Shown here: positions 30,709 through 38,583 of the stretch, one piece after another | Numbering within the stretch: position 1 is the first letter of the stretch | Layout: each line of letters opens with the position of its first letter | IMG/VR virus record: IMGVR_UViG_3300030104_000070 | Span: 1-43,003 of that record | Source: a virus | DNA: 43,003 nt | Reading direction: 5' to 3' (one strand) | Notes under the pieces: generated by a model | Told to the model about the DNA's origin: nothing | The model's database searches: none | The model's input: the letters and a program-made list of their open reading frames with translations, nothing else | Made by a program: the position numbers and the translations under genes

Positions 30709-32589
30709 CTAATGTGTATCTTTCCAAGATTTTCCTATAGAAGATTCACCTTCTAGTGGACACATAATTCCTAGATGTAAACCTGCCCACTTAATTGCTT
30801 CACGTTGTATCTCTCCTAATCTTTCAGCAACATCTAATGCACCTCTCACTTGTGTTTGCCATTCGTCATGTACCCAAGTACATATCTTGTAGTCTATCTT
30901 CTCTCTGTCTGCTATCTCTCTCCACCTTCTTGTTGCGTACTTCATTACCAAAGTCTCACCGTTCTGTAACATACCTGCCAATGTCTTATGTTGGTTAGGT
31001 ACAAAGACTTTACGCCCATCATACGCCTTGAAGTATCCACGTTCTGCTATGTCAGGTATTACTACACCTCTCAGTCTAGACAAACCTTCGATACTAGTCG
31101 TGAAGTTATGTACTGCTCTATTAGCTTCTCTTGTATTTGTCTTTAGTATTTGTGCAATCTTTTGTGTACCTGCTCCAAGTAAGAACGCATAGATAAAAGT
31201 CTTAGCCATGTCTCTTGTGATATGTTTCAAACCCAATGCCTTTCGATTAAGGTTGTGAATATCCGTATCGTTTTCTTTCTTACCTTCGACAATAGCTTTG
31301 ACGTACTGCTTACTCTCCATGATGTCAGCAAGTATCCGAAGTTGGATTCCTGCAGCATCCGTACCCACAAGATAACAACCGTCAGGGGTTGTCCATAAAT
31401 CTCTGAAGTCTCCATCATAATCTTTCTTTACTTTCTCTACTGCACTCTTTGGTTCACCATGAAATACACTTGGTATGTTACCCATGTTAGGATGTCTATG
31501 TGCCATGCGTCCTGTCCATGAGCCAATGTGTAAAAACTGTCCGTGAATACAACTGTCATTACTATCTGAGAATGCTTGTACCCACTCAGCAAGTGTGCTT
31601 CTTCTTCCTTCCAATGTTAACCATTCAGCTAAAGCTTGAGCACCTTCAGGAGCATCCTCTGGTAGTGTCTTGAGGTTCTCCTCAGATACAGTCCAACCAT
31701 AGTAGCCATAGTGTTCTAACTTCTCTTGGTTATTTTCTCGTATAGCTTTGAGGTGTCCTTTAGTTTTCTCTACTGGTTTCCACCCTGCTTCCCATAGTCT
31801 TTCTACTCTGTGCTTTGTTGATCCAGGATTGAACTCTACATAGTCATAGCAATCTAGCATATCGTCTTCTATCTTAGTCTCAGGAAACTTTTCGAGTGCT
31901 TTCTCTACGTTCTTAAACAGACCACCATCTTCTCTGACTCTGTACTTGATAGTCTTTATTAACTCCAGTCTTGGTGGGAATGCTTGATGTATTCTCTCCT
32001 CTAGTTCTTGCAGTCTCTTAGTAATATCTAGGTGTAACTTATTTGCAACATCTATATTAAATTCAAATCCACCCTCGTGCATTTCTTGACATATAATTGC
32101 TACATCATGTTCTAATCTCATTGCCTTTGACCACGCTTGAGACATAACATGTGGTGCGAAGTGATTGAATAGTTTCTCTGTTACCTCTACATCTCTGTGG
32201 CAATAGTCTAACATCTCTTGAGTTAGGCCACCCTTAAAGTCAGTGAAGTTATCTTTAGGGTAGCCTAGTTTTTCTCCCCATGTAGCCAACTTGTGTGATC
32301 CAATACCGAAGTCTATTAGCATAGAAACGACTAGCGTATCTACAACCTTAGACATATTGATCACTTTACCTAAGTGTCTGTTGATTACAGGTGCGTCAAA
32401 GTTAATGAAGTTATGCCCTACCCATCTCGTTACTTTCTTGGCGTAGTCTTTGAATCTAGTACGCTCTGTTTGATCCTCATGTAAGTTATGAAACTCGTGA
32501 GTCTCACCTGTGTCTTTTTCTTTAACACAAATACACCACAACTTATCTGCGTTTAGATCGTTTGTTTCTATGTCTGCGAATACTATCAT
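30709..32589 (-). CDS. polA: DNA polymerase, family A (T7 gp5-like) with 3'-5' exonuclease
   Basis: The 626-aa replicative polymerase. Exonuclease: FADIETNDL (Asp6, Glu8), VGHNFINFDAPVI and YCHRDVEVT. Polymerase: motif A GTDAAGIQLRILA, motif B RDMAKTFIYAFLLGAG (Arg459-Gly474) and motif C WVHDEW. The residue equivalent to E. coli Phe762 / T7 Tyr526 is Tyr467, as in T7; the next O-helix aromatic (T7 Tyr530) is Leu471. It is likely to work with primase-helicase and SSB; T7 uses host thioredoxin, but dependence here cannot be judged. ATG 32589 with AGGAAAACTTG is preferred to TTG 32592. Confidence 0.93.
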   Translation of the reverse strand: MIVFADIETNDLNADKLWCICVKEKDTGETHEFHNLHEDQTERTRFKDYAKKVTRWVGHNFINFDAPVINRHLGKVINMSKVVDTLVVSMLIDFGIGSHKLATWGEKLGYPKDNFTDFKGGLTQEMLDYCHRDVEVTEKLFNHFAPHVMSQAWSKAMRLEHDVAIICQEMHEGGFEFNIDVANKLHLDITKRLQELEERIHQAFPPRLELIKTIKYRVREDGGLFKNVEKALEKFPETKIEDDMLDCYDYVEFNPGSTKHRVERLWEAGWKPVEKTKGHLKAIRENNQEKLEHYGYYGWTVSEENLKTLPEDAPEGAQALAEWLTLEGRRSTLAEWVQAFSDSNDSCIHGQFLHIGSWTGRMAHRHPNMGNIPSVFHGEPKSAVEKVKKDYDGDFRDLWTTPDGCYLVGTDAAGIQLRILADIMESKQYVKAIVEGKKENDTDIHNLNRKALGLKHITRDMAKTFIYAFLLGAGTQKIAQILKTNTREANRAVHNFTTSIEGLSRLRGVVIPDIAERGYFKAYDGRKVFVPNQHKTLAGMLQNGETLVMKYATRRWREIADREKIDYKICTWVHDEWQTQVRGALDVAERLGEIQREAIKWAGLHLGIMCPLEGESSIGKSWKDTH

Positions 32590-32627
32590 CAAGTTTTCCT
32601 ATCCAGTGTGTAACATCGTCAAACGGA

Positions 32628-34211
32628 CTAGCTCCATCTGCCTCTATCCTCTGAGAGTTTAAAGGTTGCTTCGTTGAAGATGAGCTTTCCTGCGAACCCT
32701 GTCTTTCCTGCGGGTCTGTTCTTGACGAGTAAGAGCTTTGTCGTGTTCCTTTCATCACGATCCTCTGCCATCTTATCACGTTCTAGTTTAACTACAACAG
32801 ATGCACGTTTCGCAATGGTTCTGCAATCTCGTACCTGTCCATCATCATTCTCATGGGCGATGGTTACGATACCCACATTAAGTTCTGAGGCTAGTCGGGA
32901 TAGTTGCACTGACAAACCAGACAACCATTTCTCTACTGTCTCATCACCTTTACGTGAGTAAGCTAGGTCTTGTATCGGTTCAAAGAATACATAGCTTACG
33001 CCACAAGCTTCCCTAAAGTATCTTATCTTTTCTAAGATGTCCATAGGGTCTTCGTCAACAGCAATCTGAAACTGGTATAGTCTCTCATCTTTGGTTAGGT
33101 CGATGATAGATTGCTTGACCTCTTCTTCCATGTCGTGTTCTTCTATTAAATCTTTACGTGTTAAGTTCATGTTTAGATCATAAGAAACTAAACCTAACAC
33201 ACTTCTTTTTTCTGTCTCTTCTAGGTGACATATCGCAATAGATATATCCGTGTGTTCAGTCAGTACGTGGTGTTCCAAGTACCTCATAAACTCAGTCTTA
33301 CCTATACCTTCAGGTGCTTGAAACACAGTGAAGTGTCCTTGCATTAGACCCAATGCTACATCATCAAAGGATTCAATACCTGTTGATACAAAGATAGCAT
33401 CGTCTTGTTTCTCAAACAATTCCAAGAACTGTTCAGGTGTACTGCGAATGTTATCTGGTGTGTACCTCTTCGCATTATAGAATGCCGCAGTGTAACTTGG
33501 TTTAGCACTACCTTCAAGAAACTCGTTAGCATCTTTGTACTTGTCGTGTATAATCTGGTAAGTCTTCTTCGGGAACAATGCTCCTATCTTGGTAGCTAAT
33601 GCCCTACCTGCCTCATCGTTATCAACTGACAACACAATCCTGTCAAAGCTATCAATCCAATCCTTTGATTTACCCTGCCATAGTTTCTGATTAGGTGTTG
33701 CACTTGGCACAGACACACAAGGATACTTCTTATCTAACATTTGGAAAGCAGACATAGCATCTAACTCACCCTCGCATATAACTACAGACCTTGATGAACC
33801 TGCATTGAACTTATCCATACCAAATAACTCATCAGTCTTGAACCCCTTGTCTGTCTTGAAACTCTTCTCCTTTGTGTTACGTACCTTTCTGAATCCTGAT
33901 GGGTACTTATACACTTGATTGAAACCAAATGTCTGTACCTCAAAGAACTCCATTACATCTTTTCGTACACCACGGTAAGTGACGTAATCACCAAGCCCTT
34001 CTATCTCTGTAGTCTTCAGTGTTGTTGTTGTTATCTCTTCCAATGGATATTCATCCTTCGCCCATGACTTCAATTTCATTCCTTTCATTGGATATGCTCT
34101 CTCACAACTATGACAAAACCCTGTCTTCTTCTCTGCATTATAAGCGAAAGCATCTGAACTATCACACTCTACATGAGGACATGGTTTATGTGTTATCTCT
34201 ACTACTCTCAT
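32628..34211 (-). CDS. DNA primase-helicase (T7 gp4-like)
   Basis: A 527-aa bifunctional protein. N-terminal zinc site Cys11, Cys16, Cys33, Cys36 (GFCHSC); Toprim core VVICEGELDAMSA (about 148-160) and IVLSVDNDEAGRAL (about 192-205); C-terminal RecA-type hexameric helicase with Walker A variant APEGIGKTEF (about 300-309) and VSYVFFEPIQDLAY as Walker B region. It unwinds DNA and primes the lagging strand for the polymerase encoded next. The start overlaps the thyX stop (ATGA). The C-terminus ends GRWS rather than the acidic tail of T7 gp4, so its contact to polymerase may differ. Confidence 0.93.
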   Translation of the reverse strand: MRVVEITHKPCPHVECDSSDAFAYNAEKKTGFCHSCERAYPMKGMKLKSWAKDEYPLEEITTTTLKTTEIEGLGDYVTYRGVRKDVMEFFEVQTFGFNQVYKYPSGFRKVRNTKEKSFKTDKGFKTDELFGMDKFNAGSSRSVVICEGELDAMSAFQMLDKKYPCVSVPSATPNQKLWQGKSKDWIDSFDRIVLSVDNDEAGRALATKIGALFPKKTYQIIHDKYKDANEFLEGSAKPSYTAAFYNAKRYTPDNIRSTPEQFLELFEKQDDAIFVSTGIESFDDVALGLMQGHFTVFQAPEGIGKTEFMRYLEHHVLTEHTDISIAICHLEETEKRSVLGLVSYDLNMNLTRKDLIEEHDMEEEVKQSIIDLTKDERLYQFQIAVDEDPMDILEKIRYFREACGVSYVFFEPIQDLAYSRKGDETVEKWLSGLSVQLSRLASELNVGIVTIAHENDDGQVRDCRTIAKRASVVVKLERDKMAEDRDERNTTKLLLVKNRPAGKTGFAGKLIFNEATFKLSEDRGRWS

Positions 34212-34849
34212 CTACTATTCTCCATCAAAGATTTCCAGGATTCAGGGTACAGTGTACTCATATCCATGCTTACTGAATTAGCAACCAATCTAGACTCGTA
34301 TTGTGCGTCTTCCTTTCTTCTTAACTGGCACATATCAAACCATGCGTCAAGACTACCAGACCAATACCACTCTGTCATAGTACTCTGAGGTAGTACCATA
34401 CGTGCTTGCTCTGGAGCTACCCCTTGATCTAGTAACTGATTGTAACTGAGGAGTGCAGTGTGTTTGTAGAAACTAATGATGTCTTGATCAGGATAAGTAG
34501 TTCCTTCACTGCCTTGCTTCTTATCAACACTACGTCCACGCCACTCATTAGGCTCATATAATTCAGGCTCATCGTCTACATATCTACGGCTCACCTCATT
34601 CCATCTAAGGAACTTATGTTTCACTAACTGTCTAGCAACAAAGATAGGTGCTTTAACATGGAACGTAGCAAAGCAATGACCAAATGGTGACATGTGTTTG
34701 TTTCGAGCAAGATACTTTATTAGAATCTTATCACTCACTTTAAGTTCATTGTCACTATCCCACTCGCTCGTCTTGTTGAAGCTAACACGAGCAGAGTTTA
34801 CTACAGTCAAGTCACTCCCCATACTATCTATTAAAGTTACATCAATCAT
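34208..34849 (-). CDS. thyX: FAD-dependent thymidylate synthase
   Basis: The 213-aa enzyme makes dTMP from dUMP with FAD and methylene-tetrahydrofolate. The ThyX motif (usually RHR-x2-S-x-NE-x-S-x-RY) appears as KHKFLRWNEVSRRY (77-90), with Lys for both Arg and Arg82 for the first Ser; this form is common in phages. The second substrate region ARMVLPQSTMTEWYWSGSLD (about 148-167) is intact. It complements nrdJ and mazG in supplying deoxynucleotides. It has a class 2 promoter upstream and is ATGA-coupled to primase-helicase. Confidence 0.94.
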   Translation of the reverse strand: MIDVTLIDSMGSDLTVVNSARVSFNKTSEWDSDNELKVSDKILIKYLARNKHMSPFGHCFATFHVKAPIFVARQLVKHKFLRWNEVSRRYVDDEPELYEPNEWRGRSVDKKQGSEGTTYPDQDIISFYKHTALLSYNQLLDQGVAPEQARMVLPQSTMTEWYWSGSLDAWFDMCQLRRKEDAQYESRLVANSVSMDMSTLYPESWKSLMENSR

Positions 34850-34858
34850 TTACATACT

Positions 34859-34897
34859 CCATACTTATATGTTACTACAAAAAACAAACAAAGTAAA
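34859..34897 (-). promoter_or_regulatory. Class 2 promoter upstream of thyX
   Basis: Minus strand: TTTACT (34897-34892) as weak -35, 17-base spacer, TAACAT (34874-34869), then ATAAGTATGG. It contains the same 17-mer GTAACATATAAGTATGG as the SSB promoter. It starts the thyX-primase-polymerase transcript. An ACAAAG/CTTTGT dyad followed by a T-run overlaps the spacer and may act as a weak terminator for the upstream gene. Confidence 0.7.
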
Positions 34898-34899
34898 TA

Positions 34900-35106
34900 C
34901 TATTCTTTGTGTTTCTCTTTTAAATTAAATAGTGATGCTAATTCACCCTGCACATCGTCTATCTTAAATGCTCTATACAAATCATCTAAACCGTATTGAT
35001 TGTAGACTGTTACATTTATCTCATCCTTACATAAGGTGCAGTAGTATCTATCCATCCTCACATCTTTGAACGTTGCGTCTGCTCTATTACAACAATAACA
35101 TCTCAT
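34900..35106 (-). CDS. Small zinc-ribbon protein
   Basis: A 68-aa protein with a Cys4 site (CYCC at residues 3-6 and CTLC at 23-26) around ADATFKDVRMDRYY, then a helical acidic C-terminus. Zinc ribbons of this size often bind nucleic acid or RNA polymerase. It is the first gene after the class 1 promoter and dyad array at 35118-35206, a position typical of a phage regulator, but no regulatory role is shown. AAAGGAGAGAGAC precedes ATG 35106. Confidence 0.7.
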   Translation of the reverse strand: MRCYCCNRADATFKDVRMDRYYCTLCKDEINVTVYNQYGLDDLYRAFKIDDVQGELASLFNLKEKHKE

Positions 35107-35117
35107 GTCTCTCTCCT

Positions 35118-35171
35118 TTAAGTATATTTGTTTATAGTATTATTATACTTAAAACAATAATACTTTAAGTA
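35118..35171. repeat. Operator-like dyad array A
   Basis: An AT-rich segment with AAGTAT/ATACTT dyads: half site CTTTAAGTATA (35119-35127 area), AGTAT-TATT-ATACT (35138-35151) and TACTT-T-AAGTA (35161-35171). The last abuts the -10 of the leftward class 1 promoter. The whole segment is homologous to array B (39731-39804) in the same orientation, with a gap of about 20 bases. Binding of a repressor or activator dimer is inferred. Confidence 0.7.
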
Positions 35172-35177
35172 TAAGAT

Positions 35178-35206
35178 AGGGTATCACAACTAAACTGATT
35201 TGTCAA
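35178..35206 (-). promoter_or_regulatory. Class 1 promoter (array A)
   Basis: Minus strand: TTGACA (35206-35201), exactly 17 bases, TACCCT (35183-35178), followed by dyad TACTTAAAGTA. The same layout TTGAC-N17-TACCCTAT occurs at 39836-39808. The -35 contains the stop codon of the upstream gene (35203-35205). Although TACCCT is a poor -10, the conservation between copies supports function. Confidence 0.65.
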
Positions 35207-35421
35207 GCCACCTCCTTTAAATTAAATATAAAAGCTTTCTTTATGTTCTCAAACTCCTCTTTTCTTATGTGCATATTGAATATCTCTAAGTGATTACGAG
35301 CCTCTCTTATCGTTAGTTTCTTTGTTAGAATCTCGAATGTACCATCATGCTTCTCTGCTATTATAACATAAGAATCAGGTAAATCCTGGACTTCCATACC
35401 GAATGTAGTTATGTTGTTCAT
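35203..35421 (-). CDS. Hypothetical early protein
   Basis: A 72-aa protein from ATG 35421 with AAAGGTGACATAACA upstream; the frame stays open upstream to a TTG at 35550, but that stretch is covered by another gene in a different frame. The product is alpha/beta with DSYVIIAEKHDGTFEIL and a basic helix (REARNHLEIFNMHIRKEEF). Its stop codon lies inside the -35 of the class 1 promoter. No domain recognised. Confidence 0.6.
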   Translation of the reverse strand: MNNITTFGMEVQDLPDSYVIIAEKHDGTFEILTKKLTIREARNHLEIFNMHIRKEEFENIKKAFIFNLKEVA

Positions 35422-35423
35422 TG

Positions 35424-35564
35424 TTATGTCACCTTTAATACATGTGCTATAAGAATCATTACGAGTACAATCACAAGTAATCTTCCACTCCAGATTGTTT
35501 GATGTGGCGGCATCGGTATCGTCAAGAAAATAATCAATGCCGCTATCCAAAGTAGTACGTCCAC
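35424..35564 (-). CDS. Small two-span membrane protein with GTG start (46 aa)
   Basis: A GTG-initiated frame (35564) overlapping the YubB-like stop by one base (TAGTG), with GAGGAG 8 bases upstream. The product is two hydrophobic helices, VDVLLWIAALIIFLTIPM (1-18) and RLLVIVLVMILIAHVL (28-43), joined by PPHQTIWSG. It ends two bases before the next ATG. It replaces the upstream half of the longer TTG-initiated frame here as the real coding content. A small inner-membrane protein; unknown role. Confidence 0.6.
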   Translation of the reverse strand: MDVLLWIAALIIFLTIPMPPHQTIWSGRLLVIVLVMILIAHVLKVT

Positions 35565-36046
35565 TACATCAACTCCTCTCTCTTACATTCTTTGTAGTAT
35601 TCGTAGTCACCATCCAAGTCATACTCCCACCTCAAGTCTGAAGGTATATCTGCGAACCACCAATCATTATCGTAGTCTATCTCGTACCTTCTGTCCTCAC
35701 CATCATCGAATACACCGACAAAGATGTACGAGTCATTGTAGTATGAGGCTGATAGTCCTACACCTAACCTCTCCATTGCCGCCTCGTATGCAGCGATAGG
35801 TGGAGCATTTTTAGTTTCGAATGTGATATGCAACCACCAATCTCCTTCCTCTAATTCGGGTGGACTACACTCAATACAGTATGCTTCCCGACTTGTACCC
35901 CACATTTCTACTGCTTTCTCGTACTCCCACGCTCCGATAGGATTAAGATATTCCAGTAAAGTACCATCATCACAGGCTTTTTCGATAGCTGTTATGACTT
36001 CGATACCACCGCTGATAGTTAAGATATTCTGGCATGTACTATTCAT
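35564..36046 (-). CDS. YubB/Api92-like ferredoxin-fold protein
   Basis: A 160-aa protein with the layout of YubB (DUF1281) ferredoxin-like proteins found on plasmids and phages: CQNILTISGG at the N-terminus, LEYLNPIGAWEYEKAVEMWG (about 30-49; family pattern L-x-P-x-P...WGT), GDWWLHITFETKNAPP and GVFDDGEDRRYEI. The C-terminus is very acidic (YDLDGDYEYYKEC). The role of the family is unknown. It overlaps the preceding gene by 8 bp. Confidence 0.72.
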   Translation of the reverse strand: MNSTCQNILTISGGIEVITAIEKACDDGTLLEYLNPIGAWEYEKAVEMWGTSREAYCIECSPPELEEGDWWLHITFETKNAPPIAAYEAAMERLGVGLSASYYNDSYIFVGVFDDGEDRRYEIDYDNDWWFADIPSDLRWEYDLDGDYEYYKECKREELM

Positions 36047-36323
36047 AATCTTCCTCTTTTCTTTGCGTTACATTTGGGAAAGCATGGTACATTTTCCATC
36101 GGGTAGCCCTCAAGTTTCTTTCCGTAGATGCGTAGCAATCACCATCCAATTCACATAGCTCATTATCCCACTTGTATAATGCTTTCCAAACAGCTTCAAT
36201 TGCTTCCATCTGATTACTATTTAGTTTACCAAAAGCAGAATTTAATTTAAAGTCTTTCTCCTCTTTCTCTTTCTTCCATTTCTTTTGACGTGCTTCTTCT
36301 TGTTTTGTTGGTATGTATGGCAT
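36039..36323 (-). CDS. Hypothetical basic early protein
   Basis: A 94-aa protein with a strongly charged N-terminus (KQEEARQKKWKKEKEEKDF), a central helix (NSNQMEAIEAVWKALYKWD) and two Cys (CELDGDC). A near-consensus AAAGGAGGAAATATA precedes ATG 36323, which overlaps the methyltransferase stop (TAATG). No known domain. Expression should be high by its ribosome-binding site. Confidence 0.62.
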   Translation of the reverse strand: MPYIPTKQEEARQKKWKKEKEEKDFKLNSAFGKLNSNQMEAIEAVWKALYKWDNELCELDGDCYASTERNLRATRWKMYHAFPNVTQRKEEDYE

Positions 36324-37450
36324 TATATTTCCTCCTTTAGCCCTTCAAAGATATGCTTAATAACATCTACTGTCCATCCGTTACCTAGCATCTTGTAGCG
36401 TTGTGTGTTGGATACGCCACAGGTATAATTATCGGGGACAGTTTGTAATCTCTCACACTCAGTCACAGTAAGCTTACGCCAATGCATATTGTCTATACTA
36501 TCCCATTCATGTCTGTCGTAAGACAAACGCCCTCCTGTCCTGACACATTTAGACTTGTCTCGTATTTTCACCGCTACATTATCTTTTTGTACTGTTGTAA
36601 GTGCATTAGTCTTTTCATCTTTCCTGACTTCTAGGCGTTGTGTTGTTAGTCCTGCAACCTTTTGTTTATGATCTTGTCGCACACCATCTACTGTGTAACG
36701 TCCACGCCACGCACCACATCTTATTATCTCAGGTACATATCCGATAGCGTAGCCATGCGTTCCTGCACAGACTGTGCCTGATTTACTCTCCACATCGTGA
36801 ATAGTATTTGCTTGACTGCGATAGTCAGGGTTGAGCATATCAGGATTCTTGTCGCTTGCCCTACGCTTCTCCTGCAAGTATTCACCTGCACGATAAAACT
36901 CTGCTGTCTCTTCTTCTAATATATCTTTGAGCATGATGCCTTTGTCCTCTGGCACTCCATCAAAGGGAATGTTTGTCCAGTAAAGCCTCTTGCGGTTCTG
37001 CGCTGAGACAAGATTGCTGTTTATCTCTATGGGTTCTACACCTAAGTAGTCAGTAATAACTTGCTCACTCTCCTTCTTCATCTTCACATTCTCAAGTAGG
37101 AAATACTTTGGCTTGAGTGCTTTCAACAATCTGTCAAACTCAAAGAATAATTTACTGCGTGGATCATCAAAGTTTAAACCCTTACCGCCAAAGCTAAAGC
37201 CCTGACACGGACTACCACCAATGAGCAAATCAATCTTGTGTCCACAGTCAAACTCGTCCATCAAATGAGTGTCACTAGTCTTGATGTTCTTGACATCACC
37301 TAAGTGTATCATGTCTGGATAGTTTTTTCTGGCAATCTGGATTGCATACTTGTCAATCTCTGCTGCAAAGTAGTTTTTAACTGGTATGCCTAGCTTGTCT
37401 AATGCTATCTGCCCACAAGACATGCCATCAAATAAACTCAGTACATTCAT
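36323..37450 (-). CDS. C5-cytosine DNA methyltransferase
   Basis: A 375-aa protein with the ordered m5C motifs: I LFDGMSCGQIAL (6-17), IV GGSPCQGFSFGG (catalytic Cys82), VI FLLENVK (Glu120), VIII QNRKRLYW (151-158) and X MLGNGWTVDVIKHI near the C-terminus. The variable target-recognition part (about 190-320) contains GAWRGRY and TNALTTVQKDN segments seen in phage enzymes of this type. No restriction endonuclease gene is next to it, so a solitary protective role against host restriction is likely. Specificity cannot be read by eye. GAGGAGATAGTATA precedes ATG 37450. Confidence 0.93.
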   Translation of the reverse strand: MNVLSLFDGMSCGQIALDKLGIPVKNYFAAEIDKYAIQIARKNYPDMIHLGDVKNIKTSDTHLMDEFDCGHKIDLLIGGSPCQGFSFGGKGLNFDDPRSKLFFEFDRLLKALKPKYFLLENVKMKKESEQVITDYLGVEPIEINSNLVSAQNRKRLYWTNIPFDGVPEDKGIMLKDILEEETAEFYRAGEYLQEKRRASDKNPDMLNPDYRSQANTIHDVESKSGTVCAGTHGYAIGYVPEIIRCGAWRGRYTVDGVRQDHKQKVAGLTTQRLEVRKDEKTNALTTVQKDNVAVKIRDKSKCVRTGGRLSYDRHEWDSIDNMHWRKLTVTECERLQTVPDNYTCGVSNTQRYKMLGNGWTVDVIKHIFEGLKEEI

Positions 37451-37833
37451 TATACTATCTCCTCTACTTTCTTAAACCATTGCTTTGCTTGTGCATCAGT
37501 AAGCTTATAATCTTTACTTGTCTTTAAGTCTTGAACGATCCAAGGCATCTTTGGCGCTTTACTCTTGTAGCCTACCAAACTCAAAGACATTCCTTGTGTG
37601 TCTTTTATCTTTGACGTATCCAACCCCATTAGTTTAGCCATCTGCGTCAAGTCTTTTTGTTCTTTCGTTTCTGCTCCATCCAATAATACATTTACTTTGT
37701 AGGTGGCTTCACCTCCGTTGTAGGTACAGTTAGCAACATCAAATGTAACACCACAAAATCCGTTCTCTCTATTTAATGCTGATTGCATTGCTTGACGTAT
37801 TGCTTTTAGTTGTGGTTTTGTAAAGTTAGTCAT
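37450..37833 (-). CDS. Hypothetical protein upstream of methyltransferase
   Basis: A 127-aa protein: KPQLKAIRQAMQSALNREN, then FCGVTFDVANCTYNGGEATYK and a C-terminal helix (LTDAQAKQWFKKVEEIV). Proteins with this type of MTNFTKPQL start occur in phage early regions without assigned function. AAAGAGGATTTAAAA precedes the ATG; the stop overlaps the methyltransferase start. A possible promoter lies at 37864-37893. Confidence 0.65.
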   Translation of the reverse strand: MTNFTKPQLKAIRQAMQSALNRENGFCGVTFDVANCTYNGGEATYKVNVLLDGAETKEQKDLTQMAKLMGLDTSKIKDTQGMSLSLVGYKSKAPKMPWIVQDLKTSKDYKLTDAQAKQWFKKVEEIV

Positions 37834-37863
37834 TTTTAAATCCTCTTTTAATTATCTGTAAAA

Positions 37864-37893
37864 TTATTACAACCATATAGACTTTTAATTCAA
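37864..37893 (-). promoter_or_regulatory. Possible sigma70-type promoter before 37833
   Basis: Minus strand: TTGAAT (37893-37888), an 18-base spacer, TAATAA (37869-37864), in a 125-bp AT-rich gap. It does not share the class 1 or class 2 extended motifs. In such AT-rich sequence similar matches arise by chance, so support is weak. Confidence 0.25.
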
Positions 37894-37958
37894 TTAAGTA
37901 AATAGTCATTATATTTATTTCTTCTTTGTGTAACCCAAATGTCACACTTAAAATATCA

Positions 37959-38120
37959 TTAGAACATCACCTCCTCTTGTTCATCGTATGGACTCCTGAA
38001 ATAATCTTTAGCCACACACAGTTGACGTTCATTCACTTGGTCAAATTCAGGATCAACTTGGTACTCCTTCAACTCAATCAATCCGAATTGATCCATGAAA
38101 AATTCTAGTTCTTTGTCCAT
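37959..38120 (-). CDS. Small acidic early protein (53 aa)
   Basis: Found by reading the gap: ATG 38120, three bases after the upstream gene's stop, with GGAG eight bases before it; stop 37959-37961. The product is acidic (LEFFMDQFGLIELKEYQVDP, then SPYDEQEEVMF) and helical with one Cys. It fits the tight packing of the early block. No family recognised. Confidence 0.55.
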   Translation of the reverse strand: MDKELEFFMDQFGLIELKEYQVDPEFDQVNERQLCVAKDYFRSPYDEQEEVMF

Positions 38121-38122
38121 AA

Positions 38123-38401
38123 TTAAAACTCCATTCCGTCATAATATTCTAATGTTCTTCCATCTGGTGTATCCACAAACCATTCAAAGTCTTTTTGATA
38201 TACACCATAACCCAAACCAAATTGAATACTTGCTTGGTTCATCTTGCGTTTGGTTGTGACAGTTTGCCACCCATCAGAGTTGAGCTTGATCTTACCTCCT
38301 CTCTTCCACTCAACTATTTTAGTCTGTGCGTATATTACTACACCACCTTCGTCATCCTCAGTCCATGCAGTTCTGTAATTTGATAGTTTATCATAAGCCA
38401 T
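38123..38401 (-). CDS. Hypothetical early protein
   Basis: A 92-aa beta-rich protein (SNYRTAWTEDDEGGVVIYAQ, GWQTVTTKRKMNQAS, FEWFVDTPDGRTLEYYDGM). GAGGAGATTAAATAAA precedes ATG 38401, and it begins one base after the upstream gene. The pattern of a short all-beta protein with VDTPDG resembles small unnamed phage proteins; no function is assigned. Confidence 0.62.
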   Translation of the reverse strand: MAYDKLSNYRTAWTEDDEGGVVIYAQTKIVEWKRGGKIKLNSDGWQTVTTKRKMNQASIQFGLGYGVYQKDFEWFVDTPDGRTLEYYDGMEF

Positions 38402-38402
38402 T

Positions 38403-38582
38403 TTATTTAATCTCCTCTAGTTTATTGTTTTTATATTTCACTCTTAGTAGTGTATAGCCCCACTCAGAATTATAAAAGGTTTCATGTTTTAGTATTTGAT
38501 CCCATGCTGATTGCTCAGATGGCGCTGATATATTGTAAACAGTACCACCCACATTTAATTTAATTAAGTATTTATTCCACAT
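38403..38582 (-). CDS. Hypothetical small early protein
   Basis: A 59-aa protein from ATG 38582, chosen because AAAGGAGTAAATAAC precedes it and it lies one base after the upstream stop; a longer frame would run back over the upstream gene. The product MWNKYLIKLNVGGTVYNIS...WDQILKHE...GYTLLRVKYK has a beta-beta-alpha-beta pattern. No known domain. Confidence 0.58.
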   Translation of the reverse strand: MWNKYLIKLNVGGTVYNISAPSEQSAWDQILKHETFYNSEWGYTLLRVKYKNNKLEEIK

Positions 38583-38583
38583 G

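Noticed and set aside
35422-35550. 115-aa protein starting at TTG 35550
   Set aside because: Its first 43 codons overlap a better-supported hydrophobic GTG frame, and ATG 35421 has its own ribosome-binding site.
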